From Nitrososphaerota archaeon (lineage in GTDB: Archaea; Thermoproteota; Nitrososphaeria; Nitrososphaerales; Nitrosopumilaceae): a stretch of 64,000 nucleotides of DNA. Shown piece by piece: positions 9,130 through 16,523 of this stretch. The translations under genes and the position numbers were made by a program. The notes beneath the pieces were generated by a model that worked only from the letters and a program-made list of their open reading frames with translations, was not told the origin of the DNA and did not search any database. The stretch spans positions 1 through 64,000 of the forward strand of contig JABDBR010000003.1 in NCBI GenBank assembly GCA_013288545.1, given 5' to 3'. How positions within the stretch are numbered: position 1 is the stretch's first letter; every line of letters starts with the position of its first letter.

Positions 9130-9300
9130 AAATGATTTAAGGTTTAGGGTAAAAAATGTAAACTACTGATTCACAGAGAAAAAATGATGCGTAATCTACA
9201 TTTTATTTGAAAATTGGTGCAAATTGGTACGTTTTAGCCATAAAACAGCTCAAACCAAGAGAAGGAAATTATAAATACATTTAGTAATTAAATAACATCT
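9130..9300. promoter_or_regulatory. divergent promoter region before parB
   Basis: 171 bp between a minus-strand hypothetical gene and parB. AAATTATAAATACATTTAG (about 9266-9284) is a good TATA region 20-30 bp before the GTG at 9301, implying a leaderless parB mRNA. No GTTCGA palindrome is present here. Confidence 0.5.
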
Positions 9301-10050
9301 GTGAAGATCAAAAACATTCCCCTCAAGCTCATAGATATTGCAGATGAAAATGTTCGAAAAGACCATCCTTTTGGTGAAGACTCTAGAGACCAATTAATTA
9401 AGGATCATTTGTCCAAGTTTGAATTATTACAACCAGTAGTTGTCAGATTTGATAATGCAAGCAAGAGATACAAGCTGCTCATAGGCCGCAGAAGATTTTT
9501 GTCACTAAGTGCAAAAGGAACAAGAGAGATACCTGCAGTGATAACAGAACTCGAGGGTGCAGAAGCGGAAGCAGCTTCTTTGTTTGAGAATTTAATTCGT
9601 AAAGATCTACCACCAATTGAAAAAGCAAAAATGGTAAGAAAGTTAGTTGACTCGACCCAATCAGGCATTACCGGCGTATCGAAAAAATATGGATTGTCTA
9701 AAAGTACAGTAAGCGAATGGTTAAGCGTTTTGACATTAGCAGAACCATTGCAACAAGCATTAGAGAGTGGCGAAATAACACTTTACGAAGCAATACAGAT
9801 TGCAAGAAAGCCAAAGGTACTACAAGAAAAATTGGTTAATGCAGTATCAGAAGGAAGACTTCAAGAAGTAATGATAAAAACCGGAGTAAAGCGCGGAGCG
9901 CCAAAAGGTCTTTTGACTATACGTCTTGTTTTTAATCCAAAGAAGAAATTTGATAAAAAAATGTGGGATCAATTAAATGATCAAGCCTCTCAAAATGGAT
10001 TAGAGGTTACAGATTATGTTAAAAATATACTCACAAAGCGTCTTAACTAG
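9301..10050 (+). CDS. ParB/Spo0J-family DNA-binding protein
   Basis: 249 residues with GTG start. N-terminal ParB domain (about 1-110) includes GRRRFLSL at 62-69, matching the GERR-type CTP-binding box, and ENLIRKDLPPIEKAK at 96-110, the second conserved box. A helix-turn-helix follows (GVSKKYGLSKSTVSEW, about 125-140). The C-terminus (VFNPKKKFDKKMWDQL to the end) lacks an obvious classical ParB dimerisation tail and could be a short ribbon-helix-helix-like segment. No parA is adjacent. It may be a chromosomal partition factor or a ParB-type transcription regulator. A perfect GTTCGA-CAA-TCGAAC palindrome starts on its last base. Confidence 0.85.
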   Translation: MKIKNIPLKLIDIADENVRKDHPFGEDSRDQLIKDHLSKFELLQPVVVRFDNASKRYKLLIGRRRFLSLSAKGTREIPAVITELEGAEAEAASLFENLIRKDLPPIEKAKMVRKLVDSTQSGITGVSKKYGLSKSTVSEWLSVLTLAEPLQQALESGEITLYEAIQIARKPKVLQEKLVNAVSEGRLQEVMIKTGVKRGAPKGLLTIRLVFNPKKKFDKKMWDQLNDQASQNGLEVTDYVKNILTKRLN

Positions 10051-10064
10051 TTCGACAATCGAAC
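10050..10064. promoter_or_regulatory. GTTCGA palindrome, copy 2 (perfect)
   Basis: GTTCGACAATCGAAC is a perfect 6-3-6 inverted repeat between the convergent ends of parB and the usp gene. A promoter role is not obvious at this place, so a ParB-binding (parS-like) or roadblock function must be considered. Confidence 0.6.
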
Positions 10065-10086
10065 TGTAACTACAAATCCATTTTGA

Positions 10087-10593
10087 CTATCGTATAGCTA
10101 ATACTGGACAATGTGCATATGTTATAACATCATTAGCAACACTACCCATGAGGAATTTTTCAATTCCAGTCATACCCTTGGTTCCAACTACAATCAAATC
10201 TATTTTCTGTTTTTTAGCATAATCTATGATTGCTTTCTCGGCTGATGAATCCATTATAACTTCAGAATGCATCTGTATTCCTTCCTTCTCACCAAATTCT
10301 ACTGCTTTTTTGAGTAATTTTTCGGCTTCACTCTTTAGTGCATCTTGATAAGCCTTGAGTTTTCCACCTCTATAATATCCAAGTAAATCTCCCGTAGCCC
10401 CAAATGATGACTTTGCTATTACATGAATAACAGTCAACTCTGCTCCTAATGATCTTGCCAAAGTTACTGCATATGCGGTTGCCTTGTTCTTGTATCCAGA
10501 TTTGTCTATTGCAACAAGTATTTTGTTTATAGTTACATTGTAATCTTCGAATGTGTTCGTCCCATGTTTTTTAGTTTGGTTATTCTTAGACAT
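10087..10593 (-). CDS. universal stress protein (UspA family)
   Basis: 168 residues: a 20-residue polar N-terminal extension, then the Usp alpha/beta fold starting NKILVAIDKSGY. The nucleotide-binding signature G-x2-G-x9-G-S is present as GTKGMTGIEKFLMGS near residue 140, so it probably binds ATP. It follows the urea transporter gene by 14 bp on the same strand and is probably co-transcribed; Usp domains often accompany transporters as regulators. Function in urea uptake is inference. Confidence 0.9.
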   Translation of the reverse strand: MSKNNQTKKHGTNTFEDYNVTINKILVAIDKSGYKNKATAYAVTLARSLGAELTVIHVIAKSSFGATGDLLGYYRGGKLKAYQDALKSEAEKLLKKAVEFGEKEGIQMHSEVIMDSSAEKAIIDYAKKQKIDLIVVGTKGMTGIEKFLMGSVANDVITYAHCPVLAIR

Positions 10594-10607
10594 GTCGTTT
10601 CTAATTC

Positions 10608-12203
10608 CTAAACAGGTCCTTTTTTATTGGTACTAGAAATTTGTCTTACGTCTATAGGACTAGTCCATTCCTCAACACTGGCTCCGCTAACCACATCTGC
10701 ATCACTTGGAATAAGATAAACCACATCGTGTCTTGGCGGTGTTCTTTTTTGTGTTGCCAGGCTAACTAGTATGAATACTGCTAATGATATGAGCGGAGGA
10801 ATCATTGTATCAAGTCCACCATATTGGTAGTAGGGACTATCAGACGGGGCGATAGTTATGACAAAGAATAAGATTAATCGTACTAGAGAACCTACTACAA
10901 TTGATGCAATAGCACCAGATGCTGTTGATTTTTTCCAAAAGGTTCCAAAAACTAGAGGAACGAGGCATCCTGCTAAAACAATATCAAATGCCAAGACAAG
11001 ATATGCACCAGGTCTTGGAATGAGATAACCTAATGCAAAGGCGGTAAAGAACATTGGGATCACAAAGAGTCTTGTTGCAACAAGCAATTGTCGATCAGTC
11101 AGTTTTGGTCTCTTGAGTAACTTTGCTATAATATTTCGTTGCAACATGTTTCTAGACAATACACTTGCTATAGCTAATGTGCCACCATTAGCAGTAGACA
11201 TACCACAACTAACTGTACTTACAAGCATCAGGATACCAATTACTGCAGGTACATGTTTTATTGCTATAATTGGGTACAGAGTATAAGGATCAGAAAGCTT
11301 TGGCTCTAATGTAAATCCAATAATGCCTACCATTGTTACAGGTATTAGGATCAGGAGGGTTATTCCAGCACCCATGTAACAGCTCTTTGTTGCGGTACGG
11401 CCTCCGTCTGCTGCAAATACTCGCTCCATAAAGTCTAACGCTACAATATCTCCTAATCCTAGTGATATTATTGCAGCCCAGTTTATCAGAGCCCCACTAC
11501 CTACATTGAGTAAGCCTGACATGTCCATGAATCCAGCAGGAGCATTTGCCACTATAGTGTCCAATCCACCAGGAATTGGAGACCATGGCCCTATGAAGAA
11601 CAAAAAGCCTGCCCAAAATCCTACCACAGCTAAATAGATGTGGAAGATGTCTGTGTATGCGCAAGAGAATAGTCCTCCAAAATACGTATACAGTAAAACA
11701 ACTGCAGTTGAAATCAACATTGCATAAATTAATGGTATTCCCAATACTACTGATAAAATATATCCACTTGCTGCAAGGTTACCAGCAACAAGAACTATGA
11801 AACTGACTGCCATGACAGTTCCAGACATTACTTCAGTAGTGTTTCCATATCGTCTATAGTAGAAATCTGCAAGTGTAATCATGTTCATACGGTTAAATCG
11901 TTTTCCAAAGAATAATCCAGTCAACACAAGACAAATAGCTAGACCCATAGGAATGACAGCGCCTCCCCAAAAACCACCAGTAAATGTTAACGCGACGTTT
12001 CCAAGAGATGCATTGCCATCAACTGCTTCTGACACAAGCATTGTACCGATGAAGAAAAGCGGTAAACTTTTTCCAGCAACAATGTATCGTTTGCTACTTT
12101 TCTTGACAAATTTTACTGCAATAACTCCAATGAATGCGGTTACACCAACAAATGCCATGACGATGATTGGATAATAAAGCGGAATTGCGTCAACCATCCA
12201 CAT
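10608..12203 (-). CDS. SSS-family sodium:solute symporter, DUR3-like urea transporter
   Basis: 531 residues with about 13 hydrophobic membrane segments. Family features include the GKSLPLFFIGTMLVSEAVDGN region early on, LADFYYRRYGN, and YTYFGGLFSCAYTDIFHIYL in the middle. Thaumarchaea that carry urease usually carry a DUR3-type SSS transporter, and the urease locus is 2.8 kb away, so urea is the likely substrate; sequence alone cannot exclude another small organic solute. The ATG at 12203 lies 10-27 bp after a TATA stretch, and two TTTCGACA direct repeats lie just upstream of it. Confidence 0.85.
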   Translation of the reverse strand: MWMVDAIPLYYPIIVMAFVGVTAFIGVIAVKFVKKSSKRYIVAGKSLPLFFIGTMLVSEAVDGNASLGNVALTFTGGFWGGAVIPMGLAICLVLTGLFFGKRFNRMNMITLADFYYRRYGNTTEVMSGTVMAVSFIVLVAGNLAASGYILSVVLGIPLIYAMLISTAVVLLYTYFGGLFSCAYTDIFHIYLAVVGFWAGFLFFIGPWSPIPGGLDTIVANAPAGFMDMSGLLNVGSGALINWAAIISLGLGDIVALDFMERVFAADGGRTATKSCYMGAGITLLILIPVTMVGIIGFTLEPKLSDPYTLYPIIAIKHVPAVIGILMLVSTVSCGMSTANGGTLAIASVLSRNMLQRNIIAKLLKRPKLTDRQLLVATRLFVIPMFFTAFALGYLIPRPGAYLVLAFDIVLAGCLVPLVFGTFWKKSTASGAIASIVVGSLVRLILFFVITIAPSDSPYYQYGGLDTMIPPLISLAVFILVSLATQKRTPPRHDVVYLIPSDADVVSGASVEEWTSPIDVRQISSTNKKGPV

Positions 12204-12237
12204 AATTAGTAACTATATATTAATAAATATGCCGGTA

Positions 12238-12262
12238 TTTCGACAAGTTTCGACAGTCGAAC
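12238..12262. promoter_or_regulatory. GTTCGA palindrome, copy 3, with an extra half site, at the urea transporter promoter
   Basis: TTTCGACAGTCGAAC (12248-12262) is the palindrome; a second TTTCGACAA (12238-12246) lies exactly 10 bp away, on the same face of the helix. On the transporter strand this block is directly upstream of the TATA stretch (12213-12230), the place expected for an activator or for a regulator that contacts TFB. Confidence 0.65.
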
Positions 12263-12422
12263 AATAGATCAATCATAAAGCAAAAAAAATTTCATATAAA
12301 AAATAATTTACGAACATGATTTGCAAAAAACTAAGAGAGACAAACAAGTGAAAACAGGAAAGATCGGTGCTCTACAATATGTTAGGAAATTTTTATATAA
12401 AAATAAATTTAATAATCCATAA

Positions 12423-12608
12423 TTGTTTGGAAAAAAAAGTTATGGATGCGGTTCTTGTGGTATGCAATTCAAAGACCGCGAGGATTTGCTTAAACATGCA
12501 GAAGAAATTCATGATAAAAATACAATCTATCAATGCATAACATGCGAAGAGGATTTTGAAAACGAATCATCTTTTAGGATGCACATGATTCGTAATCACA
12601 AAATTTGA
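12423..12608 (+). CDS. two-finger C2H2 zinc finger protein
   Basis: 61 residues from a TTG start; a TATA stretch (TTTTTATATAAAAATAAA) lies about 25 bp upstream, which supports this start. Finger 1 has C9, C12, H25 and H30; finger 2 has C38, C41, H54 and H59. Spacing fits classical C2H2 fingers. Small proteins like this are frequent in thaumarchaea. It probably binds DNA, RNA or a protein; the target is unknown. Confidence 0.85.
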   Translation: MFGKKSYGCGSCGMQFKDREDLLKHAEEIHDKNTIYQCITCEEDFENESSFRMHMIRNHKI

Positions 12609-12627
12609 ATAGATTGTTATCAAAAAT

Positions 12628-13194
12628 CTAAGACTTCATTTTCTTTAGTTTACCAAAAAGTAACGGATCTAACTTTCTTGCAGTATCAAAACTTCTTTGT
12701 GATTCATTTTCTTTTCCCAGCATAGACAATCCGCGACCCTTGTTGTACCACGCTTTTGCGTACTTTTCATTGATTTCTATGGCTTTGTTGAAGCATTCAA
12801 CTCCTTCTGCAAGCCTTCCTAATTTCAGGAGCGTCAATCCTTTGTTGTGCCATGTTATAGAATTAGATGAATCAATCTCTAATGCCCTAGAAAATGATTC
12901 TAATGCTTCATTTTTTCGCCCCTTTTTATCCAACATCAAGCCACGATCCCCCCAGGCAAAATCATTTTCTGAGTTCATTTCTATAGCCTTGTTGAAGTAT
13001 TCAAGGGCTCTGTCATAATGCCGATCGTTGGCAAGATCTTCTCCCAATTGTACCAACTCTTCTGAAGCTTCTTTTCTGGAAGCTTTTTTGTACTTTACTG
13101 GAAGAACTACTGGCTGATTTTTCTTAAACCAAGAAAATATCATACCATGATTATGTAGCACACTATGATTTAAATTAGTATTTACGAAAAACAA
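12628..13194 (-). CDS. tetratricopeptide repeat protein
   Basis: 188 residues with at least three TPR units: EDLANDRHYDRALEYFNKAIEMN, then DKKGRKNEALESFSRALEID and LLKLGRLAEGVECFNKAIEIN motifs in register every 34 residues. A further degenerate unit follows (GKENESQRSFDTARKLD). Mets at residue 18 (MIFSWFKK) may be the true start. A protein-protein scaffold; partner unknown. Confidence 0.85.
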   Translation of the reverse strand: MFFVNTNLNHSVLHNHGMIFSWFKKNQPVVLPVKYKKASRKEASEELVQLGEDLANDRHYDRALEYFNKAIEMNSENDFAWGDRGLMLDKKGRKNEALESFSRALEIDSSNSITWHNKGLTLLKLGRLAEGVECFNKAIEINEKYAKAWYNKGRGLSMLGKENESQRSFDTARKLDPLLFGKLKKMKS

Positions 13195-13211
13195 ATTAGG
13201 AAAATTTAAGA

Positions 13212-13346
13212 TTAATCAGATTCTTCTACTTTGTGTAATTCATCTTCTTTTTTGTTTCCTCTTATTCCAACTATTCCTACAAACAAGAAGAATCCGGCTG
13301 CAACAAGTATTGCTGCAAACATCCCGTAAACGCCACTTAAATCCAT
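13212..13346 (-). CDS. 44-residue single-span membrane protein
   Basis: A short ORF: MDLSGVYGMFAAILVAAG starts one long hydrophobic segment (residues about 7-28), followed by a charged tail (RGNKKEDELHKVEESD). A TATA-like TTTAAATATA lies about 25 bp before the ATG. Too small for a domain call; looks like a genuine micro-membrane protein. Confidence 0.7.
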   Translation of the reverse strand: MDLSGVYGMFAAILVAAGFFLFVGIVGIRGNKKEDELHKVEESD

Positions 13347-13469
13347 CCCCTATTATTAATTCCAGTATATTTAAAATTTTATGTGCACTGAAAACTTTTG
13401 CAAATAAATTTTAATCTACAATATTTAGTTGGATTGATATGTTTTGATCATTTTTTCATCAGATTTAAC

Positions 13470-13554
13470 ACGTAGATTACGGAACACTTTTCACAATTTA
13501 AGAATCAAGTATGAAAAAGTTCGACTGTAGAACATATTTAAAAACGTAGATTAC
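13470..13554. promoter_or_regulatory. ureohydrolase promoter region: palindrome copy 4 between direct repeats
   Basis: GTTCGACTGTAGAAC (13519-13533) matches the GTTCGA palindrome with one arm mismatch and is followed at once by a TATA-like ATATTTAAAA. ACGTAGATTAC occurs twice, at 13470-13480 and 13544-13554, flanking it. A second TATA-like stretch (13561-13575) is nearer the start codon, so the promoter may be double. Confidence 0.55.
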
Positions 13555-13600
13555 TTAGACAAATTTAAGTATATACTAACACAATACTAAAGTGATTAAT

Positions 13601-14716
13601 ATGGGTGCAGAATTTTATGGAGAATCATACAGGGGCAACGACGAACCAATTTTTGTAGGCATTCCTACGTTCTTGAAATTGCCTTTGCTCAAAAATAAGG
13701 CAGAGCTGGAAAAAGTGCGTCCAGATGTTGCCATAATAGGTGAACCTTTTGATTTTGGTACAACTATTAGACCAGGCGCAAGATATGGGCCTAGAGCTAT
13801 AAGAGCAGCTTCAACAGTGCCATCTCCTCCGTACGAGCATTTCAACATCGAAACAGGTGTTGATCCATTTGGAGTTTTTAAAACAGTTGATTATGGAGAT
13901 GTGAATATTGTACCAGGCGACGTGGTAGAATCCCACAGGAGAATGACTGACAAAGTTAAAGAAGTATTAGATATTGACGGCATTCCTGTCATGCTTGGTG
14001 GTGATCATTCCATCACTTTTGCAAACGTACGAGCCTTTGCAAAGAAGTATAAAAACATAGGAATGATTCACATCGATACGCATGCTGACTGTGCACCACA
14101 GGGTCTATGCGGTTTCAAGTATGACCATGGAGCACACATTAGAAGAATAATGGAATTAGGATGTCTAAAAGGAAAGAACTACACTCTAATTGGACCTCGT
14201 GGATACTGGCCAGGCCCAGATCTATACAAGTGGATGGCAGATCAAGACTTTCAATGGTTCACTATGCTTGATGTAGAAGAGTTAGGTATAGACAGAATTG
14301 CCAAGGAAGCAGCAGACAGAGCTAATGACAATGTAGATGCAGTGTACATTAGTTGGGACATTGATACATTTGACCCAGCATATGCTCCAGGAACTGGAGA
14401 GCCAGAACCAAACGGACTCACCTCCCGAGAAGGAATGAGATTGATGAGATTACTTTCATCCTCATTTGATCCAGACAAGTTTGCTTTCGACTTGGTCGAA
14501 GTAGCCCCCAACTATGATGTAAGTGATGGTAATTCATACAGCGGCGGAATCACTTCAGGGCTTGCAAATCGTTTGATAGTAGAGCTCTTAGCTGGACTAT
14601 CACTCACAAAGAAGGGAGAGACTGAAGGCAGACCAGTAAGACCAAAATCTTATCGCGGTACAGGGAACACGTACAGCTTTGGCAAACCCAAAGCCCAGAT
14701 TCCAAAAAGAAATTGA
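13601..14716 (+). CDS. ureohydrolase (agmatinase/arginase/guanidinase family)
   Basis: Binuclear-metal hydrolase that splits a guanidino group, usually releasing urea. All metal ligands are seen: H in GGDHS (136), D-x-H-x-D in IDTHADC (159, 161, 163) and D-x-D in SWDIDTFDPAYAPGTGEPEP (253, 255). The C-terminal DLVEVAPNYD is also typical. At about 370 residues it is clearly longer than ordinary agmatinases (about 300), with an N-terminal extension and an insert around GPRGYWPGPDLYKW. Longer members of the family include Ni-dependent guanidine hydrolases, so guanidine is a candidate substrate beside agmatine or a guanidino acid. ATG 13601 is preferred; an in-frame GTG is at 13592. Urea made here could feed the nearby urease. 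Confidence 0.88.
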   Translation: MGAEFYGESYRGNDEPIFVGIPTFLKLPLLKNKAELEKVRPDVAIIGEPFDFGTTIRPGARYGPRAIRAASTVPSPPYEHFNIETGVDPFGVFKTVDYGDVNIVPGDVVESHRRMTDKVKEVLDIDGIPVMLGGDHSITFANVRAFAKKYKNIGMIHIDTHADCAPQGLCGFKYDHGAHIRRIMELGCLKGKNYTLIGPRGYWPGPDLYKWMADQDFQWFTMLDVEELGIDRIAKEAADRANDNVDAVYISWDIDTFDPAYAPGTGEPEPNGLTSREGMRLMRLLSSSFDPDKFAFDLVEVAPNYDVSDGNSYSGGITSGLANRLIVELLAGLSLTKKGETEGRPVRPKSYRGTGNTYSFGKPKAQIPKRN

Positions 14717-15132
14717 TTAGAATTGAGGTCTTGATAGAGGGAGAGCCAGACATTCTTCCCTCTATCAAACTCTTTGAATTCAAAGATGAGGATGAGGCAA
14801 TTTTTCTCAATGTCATAGAAATGGTCAAAGACAAGCTCTCAAGAAATTTGAGGCTAAACACTCATGAAACTTTACATGTATTTTGTGCATACATTGTTAG
14901 TGAGATTCGTTCAGGAAAATCAGAATCGCAAATCATAGACAATTCATCAAAAATTTTAACGAGTGATAATGTTTTGTTCGGAGTACCAGAAACCTTAAGA
15001 CAAATTACGTTCAATACTACTGTGGATAATTTGCCAAAAAGGGTAATTCGATTCACTAAACCGATTCCAATTATGAATTACATAATGAGAGATTCTAAAA
15101 CCATTGGGATAACCTGTGAGAAACAAAGATAA
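14713..15132 (+). CDS. urease gamma subunit (UreA)-like protein
   Basis: 139 residues; the TTG start overlaps the ureohydrolase stop by 4 bp. Residues about 30-120 align without gaps with UreA from 5435: 23 of 59 positions are identical by hand, including L-x-L-N-x-x-E-x-L, IV, R-x-G-KS and LT-x-D-x-VL-x-GVPE. It has an N-terminal extension of about 35 residues (IEVLIEGEPDILPSIKLFEFKDEDE) that true UreA lacks. No UreB or UreC copy accompanies it. It is therefore a UreA paralogue tied to the ureohydrolase; an assembly, metal-delivery or docking role is inference. Confidence 0.8.
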   Translation: MIRIEVLIEGEPDILPSIKLFEFKDEDEAIFLNVIEMVKDKLSRNLRLNTHETLHVFCAYIVSEIRSGKSESQIIDNSSKILTSDNVLFGVPETLRQITFNTTVDNLPKRVIRFTKPIPIMNYIMRDSKTIGITCEKQR

Positions 15133-15238
15133 GAACATCTTTGAAAAAATCTGGACTTCAATGGCAATCATAATTATTTCAGGATTAACTGGAAAAGCAA
15201 ATGTCGCTACACTTTTTGATGATGATCAGAAGGAATAG
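15116..15238 (+). CDS. possible 40-residue protein
   Basis: GTG-start short ORF overlapping the end of the UreA-like gene by 17 bp in another frame. It has a hydrophobic middle (MAIIIISGLTG) and an acidic end (LFDDDQKE). It may be a small membrane peptide of the same operon. Coding is uncertain. Confidence 0.35.
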   Translation: MRNKDKNIFEKIWTSMAIIIISGLTGKANVATLFDDDQKE

Positions 15239-15243
15239 GTAAT

Positions 15244-15393
15244 GTGGGTTTGAGGGAAATATATTGTAGCCAATGCAAGAAGTCATTTGGAGCATACAAT
15301 GAGAAATTTTTCTCTGAAAAAAATCTTGAAAAATTAAAAAACAGATACGGTTCATTGCATGAATTTTATGGACACGATGTGATCATAAGATGA
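15244..15393 (+). CDS. small CxxC protein (EIYCxxCKKS family)
   Basis: 49 residues, GTG start. REIYCSQCKKSFGAYNEKFF carries a CxxC pair and the C-terminus has H-E-F-Y-G-H, giving a possible Cys2His2 zinc site. A clear paralogue is encoded at 21565-21729, which supports coding. It follows the ureohydrolase/UreA-like genes closely. Confidence 0.65.
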   Translation: MGLREIYCSQCKKSFGAYNEKFFSEKNLEKLKNRYGSLHEFYGHDVIIR

Positions 15394-15555
15394 CCTTGCT
15401 AACCATAAACTTCTCATGATCTGAACCCAAAAACTCAATATTCAATTAATAAGCATTTTGAAATTTACTTCTGGAAAGAGAATGGGGTTTGCACTCATAA
15501 AATTCTCTTTGTGTAAAATCTGGGTTTATGTATTAGTGAGTCTTGATAAGATTGA

Positions 15556-15867
15556 ATGATTGATACAAATAATCTACTTCAAATAAATGGAGTTGTAATT
15601 GCAGGAATTTTGATTTTACTTACGATTAAATCATTTAAAGGAGAAATTAAGGGTCAACGAACTTACATTAGACTTACGCCAAAACAGGCTGTTGCCTATG
15701 TAATTGTACCATTCTCATTTTCTGCCATGTCCATAATAACTGGAACACTAATACCAGCATATGATGCAGGTAGTTTTGTACTTGCTAGTATTCTTTCAAT
15801 AATTGGATTTGTATATCTGATCATTGTCGTATTTTCGATAAATGCGATGTCAACAAATGAGAATTAA
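15556..15867 (+). CDS. small membrane protein
   Basis: 103 residues with three hydrophobic spans (about 10-25, 47-67 and 73-97) and a short basic loop (KSFKGEIKGQRTYIR) after the first. No recognised family. Its stop overlaps a transposase-like remnant on the other strand. Confidence 0.6.
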   Translation: MIDTNNLLQINGVVIAGILILLTIKSFKGEIKGQRTYIRLTPKQAVAYVIVPFSFSAMSIITGTLIPAYDAGSFVLASILSIIGFVYLIIVVFSINAMSTNEN

Positions 15868-15980
15868 ATTTTAACAGAACTATTTTTAGTTGCTAATTTG
15901 ATAAGGTTTTCAATCTTATTTTGTCCTAAATCTAGTTTTATTCCTGCTTGTTCTGCTGGTGTTTTTCCATTAAACAAAAC
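15864..15980 (-). pseudogene. C-terminal transposase/integrase remnant
   Basis: On the minus strand an open stretch of 38 codons reads FNGKTPAEQAGIKLDLG and ends in a stop. The NGKTPAE-x-AGI pattern is typical of the C-terminus of DDE-type transposases. An in-frame TAG lies directly upstream of its first codons, and no catalytic domain, terminal repeats or target duplication are seen, so it appears to be a decayed relic. It marks a past insertion just downstream of the ureohydrolase cluster. Confidence 0.5.
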
Positions 15981-16016
15981 CTAATGCATATATGAGAAAA
16001 TTTCCAGATCATAAAC

Positions 16017-16523
16017 ATGAGCTTCTCCCAAATATCTTCTAGACTACAGGAAGAACTAAAATCATCCAGTCCTCAGATCAGGTTTCTCTTAAAAAAGAGT
16101 CCAGGTTTAGCATTTACAACTATAAATGAAATTGCAACAGGTGTTGGAAAAAAATACAACATCAAAGTTTCACTCAATTTCCCAGAAAGAGGAAAGATAG
16201 AAGATTACGAGTCCTACGGAACAGAAAACATTGGATTTGTATTTCAAAGAGATGCAAAATCATTTCCAATACCAAGGGATACAATAAAATCAAAAGCTAC
16301 TGAACTATTAGAAAACGTCAAGATTCAGGATGCGTACATGTATGAAGGAAAAGAGGGAGTACGAGTAATTGAGCAAAATTATAGACTAGATGTCTTGCCT
16401 TCCTCTTTGCATGTCTGGGGAAAAATAAACGACAACATAAAAAATTTCTGTGACTGGTTGTTTGAAAACTGTTATGAGGTCAAGCCAGGAGTTGCAGGGG
16501 CTTTTAATGAAACCAATTCGTAA
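16017..16523 (+). CDS. hypothetical protein
   Basis: 168 residues, soluble, alpha/beta, no metal or nucleotide motif. Not recognised. It ends inside the converging gene on the other strand (52 bp overlap), which is unusual for this compact genome and may mean that one of the two 3' ends has been extended. Confidence 0.65.
   Translation: MSFSQISSRLQEELKSSSPQIRFLLKKSPGLAFTTINEIATGVGKKYNIKVSLNFPERGKIEDYESYGTENIGFVFQRDAKSFPIPRDTIKSKATELLENVKIQDAYMYEGKEGVRVIEQNYRLDVLPSSLHVWGKINDNIKNFCDWLFENCYEVKPGVAGAFNETNS

Noticed and set aside
9301-10050. ParB as evidence for an integrated plasmid
   Set aside because: No ParA, Rep, integrase or att-like repeats nearby, and base composition is like the surroundings.
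14486-14500. TTCGACTTGGTCGAA inverted repeat inside the ureohydrolase gene
   Set aside because: It encodes the conserved FDLVEVAP stretch, has different arm spacing from the GTTCGA sites and lies in coding sequence; probably chance.
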